Positions 25,556 through 37,080 of a stretch of 64,000 nt of DNA are shown piece after piece; the stretch's first letter is position 1; the number at the start of each line of letters is the position of its first letter. The DNA is from Alphaproteobacteria bacterium (GTDB lineage: Bacteria > Pseudomonadota > Alphaproteobacteria > Rhodobacterales > Rhodobacteraceae), in NCBI GenBank assembly GCA_030425395.1, contig JAUIAS010000004.1, positions 88,607 through 152,606 of the forward strand, written 5' to 3'. The position numbers and the translations under genes are program-made. The notes beneath the pieces were generated by a model. The model had not been told where the DNA came from and ran no database searches. It saw nothing but the letters and a program-made list of their open reading frames with translations.

Positions 25556-26791
25556 ATGTTTTCAAAACGTCTTTCAACCGCTCTTCTTGCCGCGTCGCTT
25601 GCGGTTTCTCCGGGTGTGCGTGCCGCTGCAGACGCTGGTGATTTTGTTGCCGGTGCCATTATTGGCGGGATCGTGGGCCACGCCGCGACCAAGAACGCAC
25701 AACGCAAGCAGTCGGCCAAGGTCTATCGCCCTGCTGTGCCGTCCACGTCCGAAGGTCGGCAAATCCAGACCTCATTGAATTATTTCGGTTTTAACGCCGG
25801 TGGCGTCGATGGTCAGCTTGGCCGCCGGTCCCGCGAGGCGGTCATGCGCTATCAGGCGTATATGAGCTATCCCGCAACCGGGCACCTGACGCCGTTTGAA
25901 CAGTCTATTCTGACCGACAGCTATAATCGCGCCATGGCGGGCGGCTTTCAGACCAATCAACAGATGGCGTCGCATCCCGATGGACCGCGTGGCCTTCTCA
26001 AGATTTATCGCACCCAATTGGCCGGTGGCACACCGCAGCCACAGAGCAATGCCCCGATGACCGCAATGGCCGTACCGCAATCCGCGAGCGCCCTGCCGAA
26101 TTTCGGTCTTTCGGCGACGCCGAGGTCGCTGGCCGCGCATTGTGATTCCGTCAGTCTGGTGACAAGCAGCAATGGTGGCTACACCACCGTGTCCAACATG
26201 ACCGATCCGAACACGGTTCTGAATGAACAGTTCTGTCTCGCGCGTATTTATGCCGTGGCCAACAGCGAAGGGCGGATCGGCTCCATTCAGGGGGCGACAT
26301 CCGCCCAGATTACCGAGCAGTGCAAAGCCTTTGGGCCAGCGATGGCCAGCTATGTGGGATCTCTGTCTTCCAAGCCGCAGGCGATGTTGATGCAGGAGGT
26401 GGCAGGCTTTGTGCCATCCACGGGCATGACACCGGCGCAGCTTCAGGTGACGGCTGAAATCTGTCTTGGAGTGGGGTACCGGATCGACGACATGGATGTT
26501 GCCTTGGGATCGGCTCTGCTGCTGGTTGCCACCGGGAAAACGCCCTATGCCGAGCTGATGGGCCATCACCTGATGCATGGTTTCGGCACGGGTGCACGGC
26601 CCGACCTTGCGCAATCGTGGTATCAGTCGGCGATATCGTCGCTGACCAGCGGATCGCCTGCCGTGTTCAACCCCGGTCAGCCGGAACGCACGATGCTGCT
26701 GCAGAGCGCGGTCAATCAGGCCAACGGCGGTGCGGGTCTGGTTCAGCCCCAACCGGCTTCGGCCCTGCCGACGTTCAAGATTCAGCAATAA
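25556..26791 (+). CDS. Exported peptidoglycan-binding domain protein
   Basis: A 411-residue protein with a signal peptide (MFSKRLSTALLAASLAVSPGVRAAA). Next is a short glycine-rich segment DFVAGAIIGGIVGHAATKN and then a PG_binding_1-like domain (IQTSLNYFGFNAGGVDGQLGRRSREAVMRYQAYMSYPATG, about residues 72-111). The remaining about 280 residues form a helical domain of unknown family with several cysteines. It probably sits in the periplasm on the cell wall; no catalytic motif is visible. CGGGAG precedes the start. A TATAAT at 25520-25525 is a candidate -10 without an obvious -35. A strong terminator follows, so it is a single-gene unit. Confidence 0.8.
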   Translation: MFSKRLSTALLAASLAVSPGVRAAADAGDFVAGAIIGGIVGHAATKNAQRKQSAKVYRPAVPSTSEGRQIQTSLNYFGFNAGGVDGQLGRRSREAVMRYQAYMSYPATGHLTPFEQSILTDSYNRAMAGGFQTNQQMASHPDGPRGLLKIYRTQLAGGTPQPQSNAPMTAMAVPQSASALPNFGLSATPRSLAAHCDSVSLVTSSNGGYTTVSNMTDPNTVLNEQFCLARIYAVANSEGRIGSIQGATSAQITEQCKAFGPAMASYVGSLSSKPQAMLMQEVAGFVPSTGMTPAQLQVTAEICLGVGYRIDDMDVALGSALLLVATGKTPYAELMGHHLMHGFGTGARPDLAQSWYQSAISSLTSGSPAVFNPGQPERTMLLQSAVNQANGGAGLVQPQPASALPTFKIQQ

Positions 26792-26816
26792 GGCCTCAGG
26801 CCAGTAGAGAACTGCG

Positions 26817-26843
26817 AAACCGGCCGATGTTTCGGCCGGTTTT
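26817..26843 (+). terminator. Rho-independent terminator of the peptidoglycan-binding protein gene
   Basis: AAACCGGCCGA (26817-26827) pairs perfectly with TCGGCCGGTTT (26832-26842) around TGTT, with T residues at the 3' end. It lies 25 bases past the stop. Confidence 0.9.
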
Positions 26844-26972
26844 CTAATGCGCGGTCTGGGCGGCTGATCTGTAAGATAAACTCGACGCGTTTAACAGCGC
26901 GTCACGGTCAGCGCCCTTTCACATGCATAAGGCCACCCAACCCAGCGCAGGGCATAAACAGTCTTCAAGCGG

Positions 26973-29015
<2,043 letters not shown>

Positions 29016-29942
29016 ATGATCCTGTGCTGTGGAGAAGCGCTAATCGACATGCTCCCGACGCCGACCACTGACGGTCGCGCAGGGTTTGTTCCGCATGCGG
29101 GCGGCGCGGTGTTCAACACTGCGATCGCGTTGGGGCGGTTGGGTGTGCAGGCCGGTCTATTGTCCGGTTTGTCGTCGGACATGTTCGGCCAGCAACTGGC
29201 CGATGCACTGAAGGCGAGCCACGTGGACCTATCCCACGTGATCATCTCGGATCGGCCCACGACGCTGGCGTTTGTGCGGCTTCAAGGTGGACACGCCCTT
29301 TATTCGTTCTTTGATGAAAACTCGGCTGGCCGGATGTTGGCCACCGCTGACCTGCCCGAGATATCCGCCAAAGTGTCGTCGCTCTTTTTTGGCGGTATCA
29401 GTCTGGCCAGCGAACCGGGAGCCACCTCCTATGCCGCCTTGCTTGATCGTGAAGGCAAGGATCGCACGGTCATGATAGATCCCAACATCCGTCCGCAGTT
29501 CATTCAGGATGTCGGGCAATACCGTGCCCGGTTGGATCGGATGATGACCAAGGCGGATATCGTCAAGGTTTCCGACGAAGATCTGGACTGGATGGTACCT
29601 TCGCCGTCGTCGCTGGACGAAAAGGTCAAGATGGTCCTTGATCGTGGTCCGAACGTGGTCATCCTGACGCGCGGCGACGCGGGGGCCACCGGTTTCTTGG
29701 CGGATGGCAGAGAAGTGACCGTTCCAGCCAAACCAGTCAAGATCGTCGATACTGTCGGGGCAGGTGACACCTTTAACGCAGGGTTCTTGGCCAAGCTTTC
29801 TGAACTTGAAGACTTGCAAAAAGCCAAGATTGCCAGCCTGTCGATCAACTCTTTGAAGCGCGCGCTTGAGCACGGAACCAAGGTCGCGGCCATCACCGTG
29901 TCCCGCGCGGGGGCAGATCCACCTTGGGCCGCGGAATTGTGA
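29016..29942 (+). CDS. PfkB-family carbohydrate kinase (fructokinase-like)
   Basis: A 308-residue ribokinase-fold sugar kinase. It starts MILCCGEALIDMLP, has the first PfkB signature GGAVFNTAIALGRLG near residues 29-43, and the C-terminal signature VDTVGAGDTFNAGFLAKL near 245-262 with the catalytic Asp. FVRLQGGHALYSFFDENSAGRML resembles fructokinases. It would feed fructose-6-phosphate to Pgi and so to the Entner-Doudoroff genes that follow 180 bases downstream. The C-terminus is about ten residues beyond the usual fold. A role in fructose use is inferred from similarity and context. Confidence 0.88.
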   Translation: MILCCGEALIDMLPTPTTDGRAGFVPHAGGAVFNTAIALGRLGVQAGLLSGLSSDMFGQQLADALKASHVDLSHVIISDRPTTLAFVRLQGGHALYSFFDENSAGRMLATADLPEISAKVSSLFFGGISLASEPGATSYAALLDREGKDRTVMIDPNIRPQFIQDVGQYRARLDRMMTKADIVKVSDEDLDWMVPSPSSLDEKVKMVLDRGPNVVILTRGDAGATGFLADGREVTVPAKPVKIVDTVGAGDTFNAGFLAKLSELEDLQKAKIASLSINSLKRALEHGTKVAAITVSRAGADPPWAAEL

Positions 29943-29974
29943 TCCGCATGTCGCACTGGCTTAACCTCGCCAGA

Positions 29975-29992
29975 TATGTTAGCGATAACATA
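29975..29992. promoter_or_regulatory. GntR/LacI-type operator upstream of zwf-edd-eda-pgi
   Basis: TATGTTA-GCGA-TAACATA is a perfect 7-bp inverted repeat. The core ATGTTA-N4-TAACAT matches, from memory, the operator of the gluconate repressor GntR (LacI family) of enteric bacteria. It is 131 bases upstream of zwf. No LacI- or GntR-type regulator gene is present in the window. Confidence 0.7.
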
Positions 29993-30122
29993 ACCCGCCA
30001 ACCTTTCGATACGCAATGCGAGGACACGGCAATGATCACGAAAATCGCCTTACCGGGATCCGGACGTTTGTACTCGGGTGCCCGGCACGTGGCTTCACAG
30101 ATGAACTTGGTGGTATAACCCA

Positions 30123-31571
30123 ATGGTTTCACGCGTTATTCCTGTAAATTTGTTCGATCTCGTCATTTTTGGAGCGACGGGCGATCTGGCGAAACGCAAA
30201 ATCCTGCCGGGGTTGTTTCATCGCTTTGCGGTGGGACAAATGCCAGCCAAAGCAGGCATCATCGCGGTCGCGCGCACCGCCATGTCGGCCGATAGCTTCC
30301 GCGACATCGTGCGCGAAAGCCTGATGGAATTCGCGCCCAAATTCGCCCAAGACAAGGACCTTCTTGCCCGGTTCCTTGGGCAGATCGACTATGTCCGCGT
30401 TGACGCCACCGGCGATCAGGGCTGGGATGAACTGGCCGCGGCACTGCGCCCGGACACGGTCCGTTCGTTTTATCTGTCGGTGGCACCGTCTTTGTTTGGC
30501 ACGATCGCGGCGCAACTGACCGCGCACAACATTGCCACCAAGGACAGCCGGATCGTTGTCGAAAAACCTTTTGGTCATGATCTGGCCAGCGCGCAGGCGC
30601 TGAATGCCGATCTGCGGCGCAGTTTTGATGAACATCAGATTTACCGGATCGACCATTATCTGGGTAAGGAAACGGTGCAAAACCTGATGGCGCTGCGCTT
30701 TGCCAATGCGCTGTGGGAGCCGCTCTGGAATGCGACGCATATCGACCATGTGCAGATCACCGTGGCCGAAGATCTGGGTGTTGACGGGCGCGGCGAATAT
30801 TACGACCAGTCCGGTGCAATGCGGGACATGATGCAGAACCACCTAATGCAATTGTTGTGCCTGACTGCGATGGAGCCGCCGTCGCGGTTTCAGCCTTCTG
30901 CGGTGCGTGACGAAAAGCTCAAGGTGATCGAAGCGCTGAACCCGGTTCCGCAAACGGATATCGTGCGCGGTCAATATCGCGGTCGCGATGGTGCGGGCGG
31001 ATATCTGGATCATGTGGGCAATTCCAAGAGCCGCACCGAAAGCTATATCGCGATGAAAGTCACGATCGGAAACTGGCGTTGGGCAGGCACTCCTTTTTAT
31101 CTGCGCACCGGCAAAAAGCTGCGCGCCAGAACATCGGAAATTGCGGTCGTGTTCCGCGATCCTCCGCATATGATCTTCCCGCATGTTCCCGAACGGCGCG
31201 GCAACGCGATGATCATTCGCCTGCAACCGGACGAAGGCATCACCCTGCGCAACACGATCAAGGAACCCGGCCCTGGCGGTTTTCGTCTGGCCGAGGTCAA
31301 CCTCGACATGACCTTTGCTGACATCGTTGAGGAACACTCGGAACCCCAGGACGCCTATGAACGGTTGATAATGGACGTGATCCGGGGCGATCAGACATTG
31401 TTCATGCGCGGCGACGAGGTCGAAGCCGCCTGGGCTTGGGCCGACCCGATCATCAATGAATGGCAAAGCGCCCGAAGCACGCCCGTCCCCTACGATCAGG
31501 GCAGTTCAGGTCCGGATGATGCGTTGATGTTGTTGCACCGCGACGGGCGGCGTTGGCGCGAAATCGGATAA
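30123..31571 (+). CDS. zwf: Glucose-6-phosphate dehydrogenase
   Basis: A 482-residue enzyme oxidising glucose-6-phosphate to 6-phosphogluconolactone with NADP+. It shows the Rossmann motif IFGATGDLAKRKILPGL (about 15-31), VVEKPFGHD, and the active-site signature RIDHYLGKETVQN (about 176-188) with the catalytic His. GTPFYLRTGKKL and FRDPPHM complete the family pattern. It is the first gene of zwf-edd-eda-pgi, with only 13 bases to edd. The pgl gene for the lactonase, usually next to zwf, is absent. A GntR-type operator lies upstream. Confidence 0.97.
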   Translation: MVSRVIPVNLFDLVIFGATGDLAKRKILPGLFHRFAVGQMPAKAGIIAVARTAMSADSFRDIVRESLMEFAPKFAQDKDLLARFLGQIDYVRVDATGDQGWDELAAALRPDTVRSFYLSVAPSLFGTIAAQLTAHNIATKDSRIVVEKPFGHDLASAQALNADLRRSFDEHQIYRIDHYLGKETVQNLMALRFANALWEPLWNATHIDHVQITVAEDLGVDGRGEYYDQSGAMRDMMQNHLMQLLCLTAMEPPSRFQPSAVRDEKLKVIEALNPVPQTDIVRGQYRGRDGAGGYLDHVGNSKSRTESYIAMKVTIGNWRWAGTPFYLRTGKKLRARTSEIAVVFRDPPHMIFPHVPERRGNAMIIRLQPDEGITLRNTIKEPGPGGFRLAEVNLDMTFADIVEEHSEPQDAYERLIMDVIRGDQTLFMRGDEVEAAWAWADPIINEWQSARSTPVPYDQGSSGPDDALMLLHRDGRRWREIG

Positions 31572-31584
31572 GGGACAGGAGACC

Positions 31585-33393
31585 ATGACACTCAACGATA
31601 CCGTGCTCCGGGTCACGGAGCGGATCTTTGCGCGCAGCGAAGCCACGCGCAAACCTTACCTTGCCCGGATGGCGCAGGCGCGAGCCAAAGGCCCGGCGCG
31701 CGCGCACCTTTCATGCAGTGGACAGGCCCACGCCTATGCCGCGTCCGGGGCGGATAAATCCCGGCTGGCCACCGAAACAACCGGCAACCTGGGCATTATC
31801 ACGGCCTATAACGACATGTTGTCAGCCCATCAGCCGTTTGAAACCTATCCCGATGCGATCCGCGACGCGGCGCGTCAGGCGGGCGGCACGGCCCAAGTTG
31901 CGGGTGGTGTTCCGGCGATGTGCGATGGCGTCACGCAGGGCGAGGCGGGCATGGAGTTGAGCCTGTTTTCGCGTGATGTGATCGCGATGGCGGCATCGGT
32001 GGCCCTGTCGCACAACGTATTTGACGCGGCCGTGTTTCTGGGGGTCTGTGACAAGATCGTGCCCGGTCTTGTGATCGCGGCTCAGGCGTTTGGCCATCTT
32101 CCGGCGGTGTTCCTGCCGGCGGGGCCGATGCTCAGTGGATTGCCCAATGACGAAAAGGCCAAGGTGCGCCAGAAGTTTGCAGCGGGTGAAGTGGGGCGCG
32201 ACGCTTTGATGGCGGCCGAAATGGCCGCTTACCACGGCCCCGGCACCTGCACCTTCTACGGCACGGCCAACACCAATCAGATGCTGATGGAATTCATGGG
32301 CCTGCATCTTCCGGGGGCGAGCTTTGTTGCGCCGAATACGCCGCTGCGGGATGCGTTGACCCGCGCCGGTGCGAAACGTGCTCTGACACTCAGCGCCATG
32401 GGGCAAAATTATACACCTGTGTGCGATATCCTTGATGAAAAGGCATTTGTGAATGGCATCGTCGGGCTGCATGCCACAGGCGGATCGACCAACCTGCTGA
32501 TCCACCTTGTTGCAATGGCGCGCGCGGGCGGCATCGTGCTGGACTGGGAAGACTTCTCGGACCTGTCCGAAGTGACCCCGCTGATGGCGCGCGTCTATCC
32601 AAACGGGCTGGCGGATGTGAATCATTTCCACGCGGCGGGCGGGCTTGGCTATATGATCGGCGAACTTCTGGACGCCGGGCTTTTGCATCCCGATACCCGG
32701 ACGGTTGGAGGAGACGGCTTGGAGAATTATACAACCGAACCCAAGCTGATCGACGGCGATCTGGTGTGGCAACCGGGCGACAGAGACACGCTCAACACCA
32801 AAATCTTGCGCCCGGCGGGCGATCCGTTCCAGCCCACCGGCGGGTTGAAACGGCTGTCCGGGTCGCTTGGCACCGCGGTCATCAAGGTGTCGGCGGTTTC
32901 GCCCGAACATCACATTGTCGAAGCTCCGGCGCGGGTTTTTGCCGATCAGGACGCGGTCAAGACCGCCTTCAAGGCGGGCGAGTTGACCGGCGACGTGATT
33001 ATCGTGGTGCGCTTTCAGGGCCCCAAGGCAAACGGTATGCCCGAGCTTCACAGTCTGACGCCGCTGCTGTCGATCCTGCAAGGGCGCGGGCAAAAGGTGG
33101 CTCTTGTGACCGACGGGCGGATGTCAGGCGCATCCGGCAAGGTTCCCGCCGCGATCCACGTCTGCCCCGAGGCGCTGGACGGCGGCCCGATTGCCAAATT
33201 GCGCGATGGCGATATCCTGCGCGTCGATGCAACTGCGGGTGTTCTTGATATCCTGAGCCCGGATGTTATCACGCGGAAAGCGGTTCAGGCCGATCTAAGC
33301 GCCAACCAGCACGGAACAGGCCGCGAATTGTTCGCGGCGTTCCGCAACACAGTAGGCTCCGCCGATACCGGCGCGACCGTATTCGGAGTTTGA
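31585..33393 (+). CDS. edd: 6-Phosphogluconate dehydratase
   Basis: A 602-residue IlvD/Edd-family [4Fe-4S] dehydratase making 2-keto-3-deoxy-6-phosphogluconate. Family segments are present in order: [52 protein letters not shown] (cluster Cys), [12 protein letters not shown] (cluster Cys), [16 protein letters not shown] (cluster Cys), and the C-terminal [21 protein letters not shown]. The length is typical for Edd (about 600, longer than IlvD). The start at 31585 follows GGACAGGAG. It is the second gene of the operon and its stop is one base from eda. Confidence 0.97.
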   Translation: MTLNDTVLRVTERIFARSEATRKPYLARMAQARAKGPARAHLSCSGQAHAYAASGADKSRLATETTGNLGIITAYNDMLSAHQPFETYPDAIRDAARQAGGTAQVAGGVPAMCDGVTQGEAGMELSLFSRDVIAMAASVALSHNVFDAAVFLGVCDKIVPGLVIAAQAFGHLPAVFLPAGPMLSGLPNDEKAKVRQKFAAGEVGRDALMAAEMAAYHGPGTCTFYGTANTNQMLMEFMGLHLPGASFVAPNTPLRDALTRAGAKRALTLSAMGQNYTPVCDILDEKAFVNGIVGLHATGGSTNLLIHLVAMARAGGIVLDWEDFSDLSEVTPLMARVYPNGLADVNHFHAAGGLGYMIGELLDAGLLHPDTRTVGGDGLENYTTEPKLIDGDLVWQPGDRDTLNTKILRPAGDPFQPTGGLKRLSGSLGTAVIKVSAVSPEHHIVEAPARVFADQDAVKTAFKAGELTGDVIIVVRFQGPKANGMPELHSLTPLLSILQGRGQKVALVTDGRMSGASGKVPAAIHVCPEALDGGPIAKLRDGDILRVDATAGVLDILSPDVITRKAVQADLSANQHGTGRELFAAFRNTVGSADTGATVFGV

Positions 33394-33394
33394 T

Positions 33395-34045
33395 ATGAAC
33401 CTGTCCCCCCAGACTGCCAGCCAGCAAACCCGAGAGATTTGCGCTCTTGCGCCAATCGTCCCGGTTCTGGTCGTGGATGATGCTGCCGCTGCCGCGCCTC
33501 TGGCAGAAGCCCTGATCGCGGGGGGACTTCCGGCGCTTGAGGTGACGTTGCGCACCCCGGCCGCGCTTGATGCGATCCGCGCGATGTCGCAAGTCGCTGG
33601 CGGATGTGTCGGGGCAGGGACGCTTGTCACACCTGAGGACGTGCGCGCAGCCAAGGACGCGGGGGCAACTTTTGGCGTCTCACCGGGTGCCACCGATGAA
33701 CTGCTTGCCGCCTGCGAGGCCGAGGGCCTTCCCTTGCTGCCCGGCGCGGCCACGGCAAGCGAAGCCATGCGCCTGCTGGCGCGGGGCTATGACATGCTCA
33801 AGTTCTTTCCCGCCGAGGCATCTGGCGGAGCATCCGCGCTCAAGGCGATCGGCGCGCCGCTTCCGCAAATCAGCTTTTGCCCAACCGGGGGTGTCAACAC
33901 GGCCAATGCCGCAAGCTATCTGAGTCTGGCCAACGTCTTGTGCGCCGGGGGAAGCTGGGTCGCGCCCAAGGATCTGGTTGCCGCCGGGAAATGGGCCGAG
34001 ATCGAAAGCCTTGCACGCGATGCTGCCAAACTGGGAGCCGTATGA
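33395..34045 (+). CDS. eda: KDPG / KHG aldolase
   Basis: A 216-residue TIM-barrel class I aldolase that splits 2-keto-3-deoxy-6-phosphogluconate into pyruvate and glyceraldehyde-3-phosphate. The catalytic Glu lies in [12 protein letters not shown], the phosphate-binding GAGTL and GATFGVSPG loops follow, and the Schiff-base Lys is in [12 protein letters not shown] (about residue 134). CPTGGV and GGSW close the active site. It starts one base after the edd stop and its TGA overlaps the pgi ATG, so expression is tightly coupled. Confidence 0.97.
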   Translation: MNLSPQTASQQTREICALAPIVPVLVVDDAAAAAPLAEALIAGGLPALEVTLRTPAALDAIRAMSQVAGGCVGAGTLVTPEDVRAAKDAGATFGVSPGATDELLAACEAEGLPLLPGAATASEAMRLLARGYDMLKFFPAEASGGASALKAIGAPLPQISFCPTGGVNTANAASYLSLANVLCAGGSWVAPKDLVAAGKWAEIESLARDAAKLGAV

Positions 34046-35652
34046 TGAACGACGTCTGGGTCCGGCTTGAACAGACGCATGGCGCGGTAAAGGATCGCGC
34101 GATCCTGTCCCTGTTTGATGACCCGACCCGGTTTGACCGGTTTTCGGCGCAAAGCGATGGTTTGCTGCTGGATTATTCCAAGACCAATCTGGATGGAGAC
34201 TCACGGGCGCTGTTGATTGATCTTGCCACCAACGCAGGTGTGGCGGCGACCCGGGACGCGATGTTCGCGGGGGAAAAGATCAACACGACAGAAGACCGCG
34301 CCGTTCTGCACACGGCCTTGCGGGCCGATCCTTCGCCGCCGCTGATCGTGGATGGCGATGACGTGCGCCCGGAGATTGCGCGGACCCTGACACGGATGGA
34401 ACGCTTCGTCGCAGGCATCCATTCCGGCGAGATTGTTTCGCGGGTGGGAAAACGGTTCACTGATGTGGTGAACATCGGGATCGGGGGGTCGGATCTGGGG
34501 CCGGTCATGGCGACGCTTGCGCTGGCGCCTTACCATTGCGGGCCGCGTTGCCATTTCGTGTCGAACATCGACGGCGCACATGTGACCGATACGCTGCGCG
34601 ATCTGGACCCGACAACGACACTGGTGGTCATTGCGTCCAAGACGTTTACCACCATCGAAACCATGACAAATGCGCAAACGGTGCTTGGATGGCTGCGGGC
34701 AGGCATCGGTGATGACGTGGCGGACCATCTTGCGGCGGTGTCTACCAACCTTGAGAAAACTGCCGACATGGGTATCGACCCGGATCGCGTTTTCGGGTTT
34801 GCCGATTGGGTTGGCGGGCGCTATTCGCTGTGGGGGCCTGTTGGCTTGCCGATCATGCTGGCTGTGGGCGCAGACCATTTTCGCGCGTTGCTTGCCGGTG
34901 GCCGCGCGATGGACAGGCATTTCCTCACAGCTCCGTTTGCGGACAACCTGCCCGTGCTTCTTGCCTTGGTGGGGGTCTGGCACAGGAACATCTGCGGGTA
35001 TTCCACCCGCGCTGTTTTGCCTTACGATCATCGCCTTGCGCGGTTGCCTGCGTATCTGCAGCAACTGGATATGGAGAGCAACGGCAAGCGGGTGTCAAAA
35101 GATGGCACCAAGCTGACCCTCCAGTCCGGTCCCATCGTCTGGGGCGAACCGGGAACCAACGGTCAACACGCGTTCTTTCAGCTTTTGCATCAAGGGACCG
35201 AGATTGTCCCGGCCGAATTTCTGATAGCTGCACAGGGCCATGAGGCCGAGCTGAAGGAACATCATGACCTTCTCAAGGCGAATTGCCTTGCTCAATCCGA
35301 AGCGATGATGGTTGGCCGAACCTTTGAACAGGCCAAGGCCATCGCCGCGCGCCTTGGATACAAGGGCGATGCGCTGGACGCACAGGCGCATCAGCGGACG
35401 TTCCCGGGCAATCGCCCATCGGTCACGCTTGCCTATCCCAAGCTGACGCCTTTCGTGTTGGGTCAGATCATTGCGCTTTATGAACACCGGGTGTTCGTTG
35501 AGGGGGTCATCTGGGGCATCAATTCCTTTGATCAATGGGGAGTTGAACTTGGCAAGGAACTGGCCAGCACCTTGTTGCCGATTGTCGAGGGGGCCAACGC
35601 GGCGGCCAAGGATGGCTCCACACGCGGGCTTCTTGGCAAGCTGTCGGTCTGA
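34042..35652 (+). CDS. pgi: Glucose-6-phosphate isomerase
   Basis: A 536-residue enzyme interconverting glucose-6-P and fructose-6-[42 protein letters not shown], the PGI signature region [18 protein letters not shown], and [13 protein letters not shown] are all intact. Two ATGs at 34042 and 34045 compete; the first gives an ATGA overlap with eda and has GGGAG nine bases upstream. Having pgi in the Entner-Doudoroff operon allows fructose-6-P and gluconeogenic carbon to enter the zwf-edd-eda route, which replaces glycolysis in many roseobacters. Confidence 0.97.
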   Translation: MMNDVWVRLEQTHGAVKDRAILSLFDDPTRFDRFSAQSDGLLLDYSKTNLDGDSRALLIDLATNAGVAATRDAMFAGEKINTTEDRAVLHTALRADPSPPLIVDGDDVRPEIARTLTRMERFVAGIHSGEIVSRVGKRFTDVVNIGIGGSDLGPVMATLALAPYHCGPRCHFVSNIDGAHVTDTLRDLDPTTTLVVIASKTFTTIETMTNAQTVLGWLRAGIGDDVADHLAAVSTNLEKTADMGIDPDRVFGFADWVGGRYSLWGPVGLPIMLAVGADHFRALLAGGRAMDRHFLTAPFADNLPVLLALVGVWHRNICGYSTRAVLPYDHRLARLPAYLQQLDMESNGKRVSKDGTKLTLQSGPIVWGEPGTNGQHAFFQLLHQGTEIVPAEFLIAAQGHEAELKEHHDLLKANCLAQSEAMMVGRTFEQAKAIAARLGYKGDALDAQAHQRTFPGNRPSVTLAYPKLTPFVLGQIIALYEHRVFVEGVIWGINSFDQWGVELGKELASTLLPIVEGANAAAKDGSTRGLLGKLSV

Positions 35653-35996
35653 CGGGTGTCACATTTTTGGTCACAAGGCCCGGCTGCTTTGCATGTCTGG
35701 GGTATTATCAGTTAACCCTCGTCGTTGCTGTGTGACGAACCACGCTCACACCGCGATGCGGCCTTGCAGATATGTGAACAGACACCTGCGGATAGCACCG
35801 CTGCGCTGTCCGCGCGGCGAATTTGCCGCTGAATGTATCGAGATGGTCAAGGTGAACCCCATCAACCGGTCGGAGCAACGGTTGGAACTTTGGATCGCGG
35901 TCTTTCCACGGCTGGGCCATTGGCGCGAAACCTGCCAAAGTTGATAAAAGGGGGCCATCCTGCCCCTTGTGATGCCTCAGCAGACCGGATGACCCT
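35653..35996. other. Intergenic region pgi / glk
   Basis: 344 bases. Overlapping open frames exist on both strands (minus 35708-36007; the C-terminal part of a plus frame ending at 35944), but neither has a ribosome binding site, a family resemblance or coding-like codon use. No terminator with a T-run follows pgi. This is presumably the glk promoter region. Confidence 0.4.
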
Positions 35997-36986
35997 ATGG
36001 CGGACACTTGGACTTTGATTGCCGATATCGGTGGAACAAATGCCCGGTTCGCGGCCTGTCAGGGGGACAGGGTGATCGACACCAAGGCTTATGACACAGA
36101 ACCCGGCCAAAGCCTTTTGTCGCTCGCGCTCAGGTATTGCTCGTCGCGTCACAGCCCGCCCGATATCGCGGTGTTGGCCGTGGCGGGGCCGGTCGCGGGC
36201 AACGCGGTGCATCTGACCAATACAGGTCATCGCCTGAATGGTGATGACCTGCGCGACGCCATCGGTGCAAGACAGGTTCATATCATCAACGATTTTGCCG
36301 CCGCAGCCTGGGCGGTTTCCGATGTGGACCCGAGCGACCTGGGTGTGATCTGTGGCAGCGCCCGGCCCGGATCGGGCACCCGGCTGGTGATCGGGCCGGG
36401 CACCGGTCTGGGCGTTGGGGCCATCAGCCCCATACACGGCGGGCTTCACGCCATCGTGGGCGAGGGCGGTCATGCCGGGATCGGCCCGCGAACACGCGAA
36501 GATGCCGATGTCTTCGAGGCATTGCGCAATCTCTGGCCGGAGGCGTTCTTTGGACAGACCCTGACATTGGAAGCAGAAGCGATCCTAAGCGGGACCGGGT
36601 TGCCGATGATGTATCGCGCGGTGCAATCGGTCCGGGGCAAGCCCCATACCGACATGACGCCCCAAGCGATCTTTACCACGGCGCGCGCAGGGTCCGACCC
36701 CGAAGCGGTGCGGGTCGTGTCCATTTTCAAGACCTATCTTGCCCAGCTTGCCGGGGATCTCGGGCTGAGCTTTGGGGCTACGGGGGGCGTGTTCCTTGTC
36801 GGGGGGATCGCCCAAAAGAACCCGTGGCTCTTTGACGCCGAATTCGTGGATCGGCTGCGATCCGGCGGTCGCTTTACCCGGCACCGAAGCGCGCTTGACG
36901 TCTACCTCTTGCAGCGGCCCGATTTTGGTCTGATGGGGGCGCAGAGTTATGCCGCCCTGATGGCTGCGCAAGGCCGTGGAGACTGA
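35997..36986 (+). CDS. glk: Glucokinase
   Basis: A 329-residue glucokinase of the bacterial Glk family (PF02685), phosphorylating glucose with ATP. The phosphate-binding loop LIADIGGTNARFA is at residues 7-19, and the sugar site includes INDFAAAAWAV with the catalytic Asp. The later GPGTGLGVGA and EGGHAGIGPRTREDADV loops are complete, and SFGATGGVFLVGGI is the adenosine-binding part. The ribosome binding site is weak. It follows the Entner-Doudoroff operon at 344 bases and probably has its own promoter. Confidence 0.95.
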   Translation: MADTWTLIADIGGTNARFAACQGDRVIDTKAYDTEPGQSLLSLALRYCSSRHSPPDIAVLAVAGPVAGNAVHLTNTGHRLNGDDLRDAIGARQVHIINDFAAAAWAVSDVDPSDLGVICGSARPGSGTRLVIGPGTGLGVGAISPIHGGLHAIVGEGGHAGIGPRTREDADVFEALRNLWPEAFFGQTLTLEAEAILSGTGLPMMYRAVQSVRGKPHTDMTPQAIFTTARAGSDPEAVRVVSIFKTYLAQLAGDLGLSFGATGGVFLVGGIAQKNPWLFDAEFVDRLRSGGRFTRHRSALDVYLLQRPDFGLMGAQSYAALMAAQGRGD

Positions 36987-37080
36987 TCCGCAATCCCGTC
37001 TTCTTGCTACATATGACTTGTGCATTTTGGTAAAACAGTGTGATCTGAGCCAGTGAAAACAATAAAACCGGGAGAAAAAC

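Noticed and set aside
35708..36007. A 99-codon minus-strand frame between pgi and glk
   Set aside because: It overlaps the glk start, has no ribosome binding site and shows no family features.
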